A stretch of DNA of 64,000 bases from Phymatolithon calcareum (taxonomy: Eukaryota; Rhodophyta; Florideophyceae; Hapalidiales): NCBI GenBank assembly GCA_977006965.1, contig OZ345358.1, positions 558,001-622,000 on the forward strand, read 5' to 3'. The notes beneath the pieces were generated by a model that saw only the letters and a program-made list of their open reading frames with translations, had not been told where the DNA came from and did not search any database. A program made the translations under genes and the position numbers. Positions 11,106-19,921 of the stretch are shown here, in pieces. Every line of letters starts with the position of its first letter. Positions within the stretch are counted from its first letter, which is position 1.

Positions 11106-11639
11106 TTAATACAGGCCTTCTTCGTTCTCCATGCGTTCTATGAGTGTCTTGCGAAGTAGTAAGAGCTCATCTAGCGCCTTTTCTGTTTCCAGTCGTTTTT
11201 CTCCTTCAAGTTCGTACCCTGCTAGCGTGCGTTCAAGGGTCTCCATATGCTCTCTGGCTCTGGTGCCGAATTCTTCAATCATACTTGTTGTTGACACCTG
11301 TGGGAATCTGCCACAGGCATACTGCAGCGCGAGTTGTCTGTGCTTCACCTTGGGGAACTTGATAATTGCTGGAAATTCTCTTGTCTTGTCGTATGCTATC
11401 TTTCTTTTCCGCTTCGATTCTAGGCGGTCTCCTTCCATTTCCAGAAATTTCGATCGAAGTGTTTGCGAAGATTGGTTTGTTTGGATATGCTTTACAGCTT
11501 CACCGAACGGCTCTCTGGTCTCCATCGCGGCGATATCTTTCCTCGTGTACTGCCATTCATGGTTGATTCTTCTTTCGGGCACTTCATTTGAATACATACG
11601 TTCTTTCGCCTTGTTCCTTCTCAGCATTTTGAAGGCCAA
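11106..11639 (-). pseudogene. Family A LINE C-terminal ORF (coiled coil)
   Basis: This 177-codon open frame is the C-terminal end of the family A LINE polyprotein. It is rich in charged residues, with a probable coiled coil over the last 70 residues (REHMETLERTLAGYELEGEK and onward) ending ENEEGLY. The same tail recurs at 47570-47812 with a few substitutions, showing that it is element-encoded. With the nested unit removed it continues in frame with the RT thumb region around 12093. I cannot assign it a biochemical role. Confidence 0.75.
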
Positions 11640-11792
11640 GATTTCTCGTCGATGTGGGGCCGCCTGGATCCGGCACAGGAGACGGAGCCTATCCGTCCTT
11701 CCTCGGGCCAGTGGCCCGAATACTTGACTGAAGAATGTTGCTTCTACTTCCTTGACGGCATTTTGTACGTCTTCTGTCCAGGGCGTTAAGTG

Positions 11793-12081
11793 GGGGGATA
11801 TTTGATGATTTTATTTTTGAGAGCTCCGAAAGCCTCACCTTAGAGTAACGGGGCAGCTCTTGCATAATCTCTACCCTAAAGTCATCTGGCTGCTCAAAAC
11901 GTTCTTGATTCGTAATTCTCTCCCAACAAGAGTTCCTGTGAGTCTCTTGCACTCAAACTCAATTTCTGTACTCACCTTCGATGACGCTAGAGCACGTTGT
12001 AAGGCGACTAGTTCGATCACCGCGGTAATCCCACAGTAAGCACCCAACACTGATTTCCTCCGAAGGGGTGCTCGGTTGAAT
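11793..12081 (-). mobile_element. Family B short unit nested in the family A LINE
   Basis: A 289-bp unit is flanked by GGGCGTTAAGTG (11781-11792) and GGGCGCTAAGTG (12082-12093), a 12-bp target duplication with one mismatch. It encodes a fragment (SVLGAYCGITAVIELVALQR, then FECKRLTGTLVGRELRIKN) and ends ATCAAATATCCCCC. Its removal restores the LINE reading frame from MHLAP into WTEDVQ. It shares both ends with the unit at 12768-13054. Confidence 0.88.
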
Positions 12082-12767
12082 GGGCGCTAAGTGCATTACG
12101 TACTCCCAGCGTGGCTGTACTAGTGCCTTGTATATCTGAATACACTTCTGTATACTTAGCCCTTTCTTGAACACTCCCAGTGTAAGCAACTCGTACACGG
12201 CCGTCCTTGCTTTCTTTAGTCGTTGCATTATTAACGTATCTGTGACTCTTCCGGGGTCTCGGGATACTCCAAGGTACGTGACCTCCGGAACTTGTGCTAG
12301 TACCTTGTTCGCTAGCTTGAATGTCTTGCCCAATGTTTCCTCTGATTCGAGGACTTCGCTTTTCTCTTGTTTAGTGTTCCAAGTCATCTCTCGCTCTTGT
12401 GCCCATTGGGTAGCTATATCCAATAGTCCTTACAGTGCAGCGGGTGATTTCGCAGAGAGAAGAACATCGTCTGCGAAGAGGATAGCCGGTACTTCAGCCC
12501 AGGTTTTTGATGCCCGGCTCATTCGCTCTGCGAATAGCGAGCACCTACTGTTCCATGGAATTCCTTTAGAACCACGAATGGTGGGTGTCAAAAATACGAG
12601 ACTTGAACATGATGCACTGCGATACAGGATGATGCTAAAGTGGAAGAGCTCGTTTCTCATGTCTTTTTTGAAGCCCGTCTATATTCTCCAAAGCCCTCCA
12701 GAGATCTCTACCGTTGTTTACAAGTGTGCAAATCTGTGGATAGTTGGCCACGATATGACCTGATAGG

Positions 12768-13054
12768 GGGATATTTGATGATTTTATTTTTGAGAGCTCC
12801 GAAAGCCTCACCTTAGAGTAACGGGGCAGCTCTTGCATAATCTCTACCCTAAAGTCATCTGGCTGCTCAAAACGTTCTTGATTCGTAATTCTCTCCCAAC
12901 AAGAGTTCCTGTGAGTCTCTTGCACTCAAACTCAATTTCTGTACTCATCTTCGATGACGCTAGAGCACGTTGTAAGGCGACTAGTTCGATCACCGCGGTA
13001 ATCCCACAGTGAGCACCCAACACTGATTTCCTCCGAAGGGGTGCTCGGTTGAAT
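12768..13054 (-). mobile_element. Second copy of the family B short unit
   Basis: About 287 bp, nearly identical to 11793-12081, with only two or three differences by eye and the same 5' end (ATTCAACCGAGC on the minus strand). It is flanked by its own target duplication TGACCTGATAGG at 12756-12767 and 13055-13066. Different target duplications mean two separate insertion events of the same-length unit. Confidence 0.88.
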
Positions 13055-13066
13055 TGACCTGATAGG

Positions 13067-13560
13067 CAGCAGGGCTGGAAAGCCGACATAGTGAGTTCCT
13101 TGGGAAGACATTATATTGGGTAGGGCTTCGAAGCCGGCTAGCGCACTCGCTTGAACTGAGGCTCTGTTCATTCCAAGAATGGCTTTTCAGTACAGTGCTC
13201 CGAAAATAGTACACACCTACCATGAGCACATCGCAATGCGCTGGTGCTGATTAACATGAGTCTATTTGCATCCTCTGGAATGACTCCTGGCATTGTTTCA
13301 GTTGCAAAGCCAAAAATTCAAATCTTAAAAATTAGTTATTGTTTCGGCATTCTCATTCGGATTCTGCCTTACGATTCTAAAAAATCCGTTCCGCGCACGA
13401 TTACTTGCTAGCGCCATAGGGGAGTAAGTATTCATTATTTTTATGACGTCGTCCGCTAACATGTTCCCTGTGACTCCGCACTCGCTTGTCCCTTGGGTTA
13501 TTATTTGTCGTTCACAACAGTAAAAATGTCTTCTGCAGCCAATGAGAGGCTAACGAAGCA
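13067..13560. other. Unassigned sequence between retroposon cluster and foldback
   Basis: I see no gene or clear repeat here. Short frames at 12990-13229 are partly made of the retroposon unit and are not meaningful. Confidence 0.4.
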
Positions 13561-14880
13561 TTATTGAGATCGATTTCTCGCCTTTGTTCCATTGTCGTGA
13601 ATCTGAAGTATACTTCAATCGATCTCAATACAGCCTGACATTTAAATGTCAGGCTGTACTTCAGATTCACGACAATCATAACGTGTCTCAGCGAGTCTGC
13701 AGATGCGCTGGTAACTTTTAAATAAAAATCTGCACGTCCTCTTCTTCTTCTGTCTGCCGCTCGCCACCTAGCGAGAGAGGAAATTCAAAGAAGACGCACT
13801 GCAGAATATCTCGGTGGGACAATAGATGAAATCGGAAGAGCGATTTTGCGGCTCATGAGCATAAGGCTTCTCAAAACCTTTATCAGGTAAGTGTGTGAGT
13901 ACGTTACGCACATAACGTCCGATAAAATCGGCGTATCGAAAGCAGCAGTGAAGATGGAAAAGGACATCGCACCAGTACTCAAGTGTGTTCCCAAATTGAA
14001 GGAGTGAGCAGAATCCAAAGAGCAGTTGATGAAAGAGTAGATTTTAAGAATATCAGAGTGAAAGGTCGTACTAGACCAGTTCGAGCTGTAAACTGGAGAA
14101 AACTGAACTTAAGCATGGGCAACCATTTTGGAATCCAGTGTATAACTAAACCGGCTATCGGACGGTTGATCTGATTTCTTGACAAGCGCGGGCTCCGATA
14201 ATCCTAACCGTTCCTTGGGTTAGGCCTCGACGTTAATTCTGGCGACTGCGTTCACCGGCAGTGAAGACAGACTCGGGAAGGCACAGAATTGGAGGCGGAG
14301 GGGGGTCCCTGGGGTAGCTGGGAGGGACTCCTGGAGGATCCATGGGATTTTGTTGGGCTTGTGTTTATGGACTGCTGCTTGGTCGTGGTTTGGCACTGTT
14401 CGAGGGAGCTGGCGAGGGTCTTGCTTGTCAAGACCTTGGTGCTGGTGTTGAGAGGGCGAATCTTACCGCGGAGTGCTGGACTGCTTAAGTACAATATTGA
14501 GAGTCCAACCATTTCTCAATAATTGAGATTTTTCTTCTTTTATCATAGGCGCGAGGATGGTAAGACTGTGAGGCTTTTAAATAAACTCCAATTAAAAAAA
14601 ATAGGCGCGAGGATAACACTGAGCAGCTGACATGCTTGTTGTACCTTGGCACAACGAGCGTGGTTGACGCGTACGCTGTATGATGATACTCTGACGTTAC
14701 AGGTATCACAATATTTTAATATTTTCTTACAAATTTCTAATGTGCTACACCTCGCTGAGACACGTTATGATTGTCGTGAATCTGAAGTACAGCCTGACAT
14801 TTAAATGTCAGGCTGTACTGAGATCGATTTCTCACCTTTGTTCCATTGTCGTGAGTATACTTACTTCAGATTCTACTTAC
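13561..14880. repeat. Foldback-like element with long inverted arms
   Basis: Inverted arms of about 85 bp lie at 13619-13704 and 14751-14836 and differ at about one position. Each arm contains an inner palindrome centred on CTGACATTTAAATGTCAG. Outside the arms a further motif (GAGATCGATTTCTC, then CCTTTGTTCCATTGTCGTGA) occurs on both sides in the same orientation. The interior of about 1.05 kb has only broken short frames, with no recognisable transposase. This looks like a foldback or non-autonomous DNA element; no target duplication was identified. Confidence 0.6.
14559..14600 (+). mobile_element. 42-bp family A LINE insertion with 14-bp target duplication
   Basis: The direct repeat ATAGGCGCGAGGAT occurs at 14545-14558 and 14601-14614. 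The 42 bp between them read GGTAAGACTGTGAGGC, then TTTTAAATAAACTCC, then an A-tail, matching the last bases of family A (GTCTGTGGGGCTTTTAAATAA). This is an extreme 5' truncation: only the terminal sequence and poly(A) were inserted. Confidence 0.85.
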
Positions 14881-15182
14881 TTCAGATTCCCGCCCATCAT
14901 GTCCAATGCTCCCATATGCATCGCCCACGTTTGACGCGCACGGCGCGTGTCTTCCCGTACGAATCTTTTGAGAATACTGTCCTCCCTAAAATTTGTTTAT
15001 TTTTAGGCGCTTTTTTGGTCGGGAAAGGCATTCCGTTTGCAGGTACAGTATACATTTTTTTCAGCTGCAGAGTTTGCAGTTAGACAGGTTGTACTGTATG
15101 CGATTAATCGCACACTGTAAATAAGGTCTGTTGTAATTGCAATAGCTTATTACCCTGCCAAGGTTTTATTGCAATGCACTGG

Positions 15183-15250
15183 GGGAGCACGGCAGCATTT
15201 TGGCCCAAATAAACCAAATAATTTTCGGGCCAAAATGCTGCCGTGCTCCC
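15183..15250. repeat. Dispersed hairpin element, copy 1
   Basis: Perfect 24-bp arms (15183-15206 and 15227-15250, starting GGGAGCACGGCAGC) enclose a 20-nt loop. A related hairpin with the same arm and loop pattern lies at 38673-38742. The conserved loop suggests a transposed unit rather than random palindromy. Confidence 0.75.
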
Positions 15251-15427
15251 ATGGTTTTTGAAATTCTGGGTGAGAGACGTATCACTTTATTGGTGCTATG
15301 GAGGAGGGGACCATCAGCTAGTGGGCCTCAGAAGGATATTCTATTGGCGGGATAGATCTAGTCAACGTCGGTTGATGGAGACCGCGGTGAGTTGCAAGGC
15401 ATGCATGGTAAAGCCAATGAGGAGAGT

Positions 15428-15508
15428 TTTACTTTTTAATCAAAGTTTACTTAAAAGCCCCACAGACTTCCGAAGATATGGGCAAGGCTTCCTCAGTTGC
15501 TATCTACC
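15428..15508 (-). mobile_element. 81-bp family A LINE tail
   Basis: The sequence matches the family A 3' UTR (CCCCACAGACTTCCGAAGAT on the plus strand). It is flanked by CCAATGAGGAGAGT (15414-15427) and CCAACGAGGAGAGT (15509-15522), a 14-bp target duplication with one mismatch. The tail has degenerated (TTTTACTTTTTAATC), suggesting an older insertion than those at 47 and 50 kb. Confidence 0.82.
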
Positions 15509-15721
15509 CCAACGAGGAGAGTGCGCCGTTCTTCTTGTGGGGAGGTTCCGCGACGCTGGGCAATGAGAGATATGAGGGGATAGAGGCCACGATCGAATGC
15601 AGGTCCAACACGGCCGAGGAAACGGATTGCAAAAGTATTCATTATCGCCATACATTATGGCGGTGGCAGAATATTTGCAAGAAATAAAAATGATGTTGGT
15701 CCGTCGTCTGTTCAACAATTT

Positions 15722-17029
15722 CTACCAAGTCTTATTCAATATTTCGCTCTCCGTCCAGCTCCCGACTTGCTCAGCACTGAAACCGACCGTTAAAGACGGA
15801 CGAGAATAATGCAGCTTAAGGTACAGGGTATTTCGATCGTTCTCGCGGAAAACCTCGTCACTAGAGTCGGAGCACACTGGACCCCTGCCAATTGTTGCAA
15901 GACGAGCGACTTGTGCTAATGTATTTGCAAGCACGTATTTGGACCTCCTTTTGTGATACATATTCAGCTTGGAAATGCATGCTACACAGAGCGACAATCC
16001 GACGAGGACACCAAGTACAGCCAGGGCGCACAAAAACGGTTCATGATACACTTCTGTGACTAGCCGATTCCCTTTAAGCTCGACAACATCACCGCCCACG
16101 CCCTGAAAAAAGCTTATAAAATCTAGCTCAAGCGGACCAAAAGCAATTCCATGATCTACCAGCTGAGCCATAATCGACAGCGTTTCCATGTCACGCCTCT
16201 CCCATGCAATGTGCGACGAAATGGAAGCACCCCTTGCCATTTCCCTTGAACCATAAGATACAACAGCGAGTGCTTCGGCAGAACCATTTCGCAATAGAGC
16301 GACACATGAGCCTGCCCCAAGAGCAGAGCATCTCATCGCTGAGAGATTCCATGCGCAATCGGCAACGCGTAGCTTTGCAGAGCCATTTCGAATATTGCTG
16401 AGCCTCGGTAAGCTGAAAGCGCATTCACTGAAGTTCCAGCTCCGACGCTCAACCTTGAGTAATACCTCCTCCTTGAAACCGCTCTTTTCGCGGAGGCATT
16501 GGAGTGGGTCTGAAAACTTGTCTGGGATAGGCGCGTACTCCGGCTCGTTATCGACAAGGGTGCGGCTTTTGTGAAAGAACACATTCTGGGCAAAGTTTGC
16601 GCGACAATGGAATGCGGCTCGTGCGAAAAGTAGCTCACGAGAAAAATTCCGATCGCCATCGCCAATTCCCAAGGTGGCTACACGGCGCGTTTTTGGAGCG
16701 ATTATTACAGGTCCCGGGGAATGCACTTCGATAGGGCGTATATCACCGTTGACGGAGAGACCAAGCACGATGGAACAGACAAGGAGTAGTAGCTTTGACA
16801 CAACGCACATCTTGCGGAACCACAGCGGGCCATGTGAGCGACCAGTGAGGAGCTCGAACCATACGTTGGAGACGCGCACGGAACGGTGTTTGTCGTAGAC
16901 ATCGCGTGCGATGAGGAAGCGAGAGACGGAGGAGATTGAAACTTCGAGGAGCAAGAGAGCTGGGAGTTCCACAGCGACCACAAGTAATGAATTGATGACA
17001 GATGAGGGAAGCGCGATAAACCAGACCAT
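15722..17029 (-). CDS. Membrane protein of unknown family (paralogue 1 of 2)
   Basis: This intronless 435-residue protein has a hydrophobic segment near the N-terminus (about 10-40), a second at about 78-98, and a third at about 362-384. A large, probably lumenal or extracellular, Cys-containing domain lies between the second and third, and the cytosolic-type tail is about 50 residues. N-x-S/T sites are frequent in the large domain. It is clearly paralogous to the 435-residue protein at 18614-19921, sharing Y-D/E-K-H-x-x-V-R before the second segment, HGPLWFR or QGPIWFR, and VARLA...IGRG in the tail. The two genes are divergent. I do not recognise the family; receptor, adhesin or transporter-accessory roles cannot be separated. 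The start at 17029 (ATG) fits the alignment with the paralogue. Confidence 0.72.
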   Translation of the reverse strand: MVWFIALPSSVINSLLVVAVELPALLLLEVSISSVSRFLIARDVYDKHRSVRVSNVWFELLTGRSHGPLWFRKMCVVSKLLLLVCSIVLGLSVNGDIRPIEVHSPGPVIIAPKTRRVATLGIGDGDRNFSRELLFARAAFHCRANFAQNVFFHKSRTLVDNEPEYAPIPDKFSDPLQCLREKSGFKEEVLLKVERRSWNFSECAFSLPRLSNIRNGSAKLRVADCAWNLSAMRCSALGAGSCVALLRNGSAEALAVVSYGSREMARGASISSHIAWERRDMETLSIMAQLVDHGIAFGPLELDFISFFQGVGGDVVELKGNRLVTEVYHEPFLCALAVLGVLVGLSLCVACISKLNMYHKRRSKYVLANTLAQVARLATIGRGPVCSDSSDEVFRENDRNTLYLKLHYSRPSLTVGFSAEQVGSWTESEILNKTW

Positions 17030-17226
17030 TTTACGATTTAGGAGGCTCGTCGAGTGCTACAAAAAATTGCCAATGCTCTGCAAAACAGCACTCTAATACT
17101 GTAGATGGGTTGTGTTTCTGCAGGCTTGTAAATTTATTGAATTGAAATGCAAGTACTGTATAGCACATTAGTACAATATCTTCACTGTACATTCTTAATG
17201 AAACCAATTGCAATACCAGTACTTGC

Positions 17227-17470
17227 ATGACTAGTTGGGGGCTGATGGACGAGGCAACTCAGAAAAGAGCTGCGCGGCATGCATGCCACGCGACTCAACC
17301 ATTCCCGTGTAGACCAACCACCTGCAACTCTTTGAATCGTCCCGATGGGGACGCTTCAAAGAATTGCAGGTCGGGATGTCCCCATGGGACACTTCAAAGA
17401 ATTGCAGGTGGGGACGTCCCCATGGGACTTTTCTAAGGATTGCCGGTGGTTGACATACGCGGGACTGGTT
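17227..17470. repeat. Cluster of direct and inverted short repeats
   Basis: Motifs related to CTTCAAAGAATTGCAGGT and GGGGACGTCCCCATGGGAC recur about every 40-45 bp between 17335 and 17440. The first unit is inverted (ACCTGCAACTCTTTGAA at 17320). The ends (GACCAACCACCTGCAA and TTGCCGGTGGTTGAC) are themselves inverted. It lies in the spacer between the two paralogous membrane-protein genes. No coding function is visible. Confidence 0.65.
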
Positions 17471-17682
17471 GACATATGCGGCGAGCCATCCGATTGTTCC
17501 CTGCCTTTCTCCTAAGCAAAGACTCCAGTATCATACGTAATTAAGAGGATTTATTGAGAAGGTACCATGCGTTCCAACTTGAGGAAAGTCGGCACCTTTC
17601 TAATCGCATTATACTAGCATCGAGAGTTGTCAGTTATCTTATTCTGAATTGAATAATATCACGTCAATGGCTCGCGGCACTT

Positions 17683-17752
17683 CATTCTCTTCGGTGGGGG
17701 TCCATGAAGGCTTCTTTAAAGAAGCCTTCATGGACCCCCACCGAAGAGAATG
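17683..17752. repeat. Perfect 70-bp palindrome
   Basis: Two 35-bp arms meet without a spacer (centre TTT/AAA at 17717/17718) with no mismatch. It is followed at once by a 16-bp palindrome, GGTATCATATGATACC (17752-17767). It lies midway between divergent paralogous genes. Confidence 0.9.
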
Positions 17753-18242
17753 GTATCATATGATACCATCCACGGACGTGCATAGCGCTGGAAGCAGATC
17801 GAAGTTGCAATCCATGCCTCCATAAATATAACCAAAATTAATGCCCTTTACGCACTCCATTGCAAAAAAGGAGGTTGCTATAGACCTTAAAATATTGATA
17901 TTTTTGGATATATTCCAATTGGGCTGTATGCACAACAGGTGGTGAAACAGTGGACTCCCTTGAGTCATTTTATTGGAGGGTGTAGAAATTTGTCTCCTTG
18001 TATAGGAGGCTAGAAAGAAAGATACTGTGAAATTTGCAAGAGTAACTTGCAGGGGACATGAGTTTCTGGGAGCCAAGTGGTATGTTACCCGGAATGGGTA
18101 CATGAGCTGACGTAATACGAAGAGGAATGGTACCCAGGATACGGAATTGACTCTCTGCTTCCAAAATACTGTAACTGCTCTGAATAGCAGCTGAATTGTG
18201 AAGCAGGTGATTCCGTAGCAGGAAAAAAGAATGCCAGCATAA

Positions 18243-18278
18243 GAAGAACGGATAGAAAGATCTTTCTATCCGTTCTTC
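18243..18278. repeat. Perfect 36-bp palindrome
   Basis: Two 18-bp arms meet at AGA/TCT without a mismatch (GAAGAACGGATAGAAAGA and its complement). It is about 335 bp upstream of the second paralogue's start. Confidence 0.88.
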
Positions 18279-18613
18279 GGAGCTCCCAGTCCAATACTTC
18301 GGTCGATAATGCAACCATAGCGGTTTTCATAGAAACGTGTTGCAATAAGTTTCATTCGATTAATTTTGGCCGTAATGACCTTCTTTTGATCACATTTTGC
18401 AGTTCCAGAGGTTGCAGTTCTGTTGGGTTGAATGAATTTGCACAAGCTCTTTGAGGACGGACCTACATTCGCACAAAGTGAGAGTATTTCGAACGAGATG
18501 CGATTACCGTGTGCAGCAGCGCTCGGAAATTGGCTAATTCTTTCGCAACCCTTGCGAAGCAGCATTTTTCCTGAGCAAAACATTGCCTCTTCATTATTTG
18601 ATCAGCCAAGAAT

Positions 18614-19921
18614 TTGAAAGCTGTACGCACGATGAACTCAACCAGAGAGCTCAGCAGTTGGCACGTTCCCCTACCGTCTGGCTTGATTTCAACCATTGCC
18701 GTAATCCTGATCGATCTCATTGTGATATGGGTGCTATTCCACTGTCTTCGGCAGATTGGCGCTTGTCTCACTGCTCGCATAGTCTACGAAAAGCACGCGG
18801 CAGTGAGGCTATCCGAGCTCTGGTTTGACGGCATTGTCGGCGGAACTCAAGGCCCGATCTGGTTTCGCGTTTTGCACGCTCTACTCATTCTTGCAGTAAT
18901 GGCAGCATCCATCGTAATGGGCCTCTCTATTGACGGTGTTTCCGGGGACGTCGAGCTCGCTGTGCCTCTTCAGACCACGCTAATGCTGAAACCACGCACA
19001 CTTGCAAGTCACGGACTGGGAGCGGGATTCAACAACTACTCTGAGGAGCTGCTCTTCACACTAAAGATGTCTGAATGCCAAATGCTCGAGTTCAACAAAC
19101 AAGACTTCTTCAACTATCGAAGCTTAATACCGCTACAGCGAAGGTACATGGAGCCTACTTCCACCGCCTTGAATCTTGAGTGTCTGCACGAGTTGAATGG
19201 TTTCAAGAAGGAGCCGCTCTATAGTGTTGACTTGAGCGGCGGGCGGACTCGTTGCAAACTTACGCCTCCGACACGATCGGAAATAGCAAACGGCACTGCA
19301 AAGATGGGCATTCGAAACTGCAATGCAACTTCAGTCGAGTTCAAATGCACAAACGAGGTCGCAGGTGCCTGCGCAGGCTTCTTCACGGACGAGATTAGAG
19401 AGCGGATTATTGTTGTCTACTATTACGGTGAGATGGAGCCTCAAACGCTATGGTTTTCCAGTGCGCTTTCGCTCCCACGGAACAATGAGACGTTGTCAGT
19501 GATTGCTCACTTCGCGTCGCATATTTCCATGAATTCGTTATCGCGGCTACAATTGATGGCTGCTTTTCAGCCAACACCAAATCGTACCGTGTTCAAGCTG
19601 CTGAGCGGAAAATCTTTGTCGAAAATAGACAAATCCACGTTCTTGTCATCAGCTGCGGTTATTCTCTGCATTTTCACAGCGAGCATTGCATTTGCATGCG
19701 CTGCGTCTTTCGAGATGTGGAGAAAAGGAAGGACAAGTTATAACCTCGCGTTCTGCACCACGGGCGTAGCACGACTCGCCAGTTTTGAGCATGCTCTAAT
19801 TGGTCGGGGCACGGAACTGTTCTTTAAGCTACATCCGCAAAAGCAGTTGGCCATAATTAGCGCTCAAGAATCCCCAAGTGGGGCTTGGCGTGAAGAAGAT
19901 GTTCAAAACAAATATAGTTGA
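18614..19921 (+). CDS. Membrane protein of unknown family (paralogue 2 of 2)
   Basis: An intronless 435-residue protein with the same length and plan as the product of 15722-17029. Membrane segments lie near residues 18-42, 85-105 and 363-388, with a central ectodomain of about 250 residues. That domain has several Cys (CRLTP-like positions, ECLHELNGFKKEP, CTNEVAGACAGFF) and N-glycosylation sites. The tail keeps VARLASFEHALIGRGTE. Sequence identity with the partner is modest, so the duplication is not recent, but gene length and boundaries are conserved. The ATG at 18644 is another possible start; 18614 matches the partner's length. No known domain was recognised. A conserved family expanded in this genome is the safest statement. 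Confidence 0.75.
   Translation: MKAVRTMNSTRELSSWHVPLPSGLISTIAVILIDLIVIWVLFHCLRQIGACLTARIVYEKHAAVRLSELWFDGIVGGTQGPIWFRVLHALLILAVMAASIVMGLSIDGVSGDVELAVPLQTTLMLKPRTLASHGLGAGFNNYSEELLFTLKMSECQMLEFNKQDFFNYRSLIPLQRRYMEPTSTALNLECLHELNGFKKEPLYSVDLSGGRTRCKLTPPTRSEIANGTAKMGIRNCNATSVEFKCTNEVAGACAGFFTDEIRERIIVVYYYGEMEPQTLWFSSALSLPRNNETLSVIAHFASHISMNSLSRLQLMAAFQPTPNRTVFKLLSGKSLSKIDKSTFLSSAAVILCIFTASIAFACAASFEMWRKGRTSYNLAFCTTGVARLASFEHALIGRGTELFFKLHPQKQLAIISAQESPSGAWREEDVQNKYS

Larger units (their letters stand above)
10898..12535 (-). mobile_element. Family A LINE, 5'-truncated, with 14-bp target duplication
   Basis: The element reads on the minus strand from an RT catalytic box (AILFADDVLLSA, about 12450-12490), through the thumb (VTYLGVSRDPGRVTDTL, about 12270) and a C-terminal coiled-coil region. 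The 3' UTR ends with TTTAAATAAACTTG and an A-tail (a T-run at 10898 on the plus strand). The direct repeat AGCGAGCACCTACT lies at 10884-10897 and 12536-12549, so both ends are fixed and the insert is 1,638 bp. The 5' truncation falls just before the catalytic FADD box. The ORF is interrupted by a nested 289-bp family B unit (11793-12081) and by a stop codon after the catalytic box. It is dead but fairly young in sequence. Confidence 0.9.

Noticed and set aside
13785-14185. Possible transposase in the foldback interior
   Set aside because: Frames are short and interrupted, with no catalytic motif or helix-turn-helix that I could recognise.
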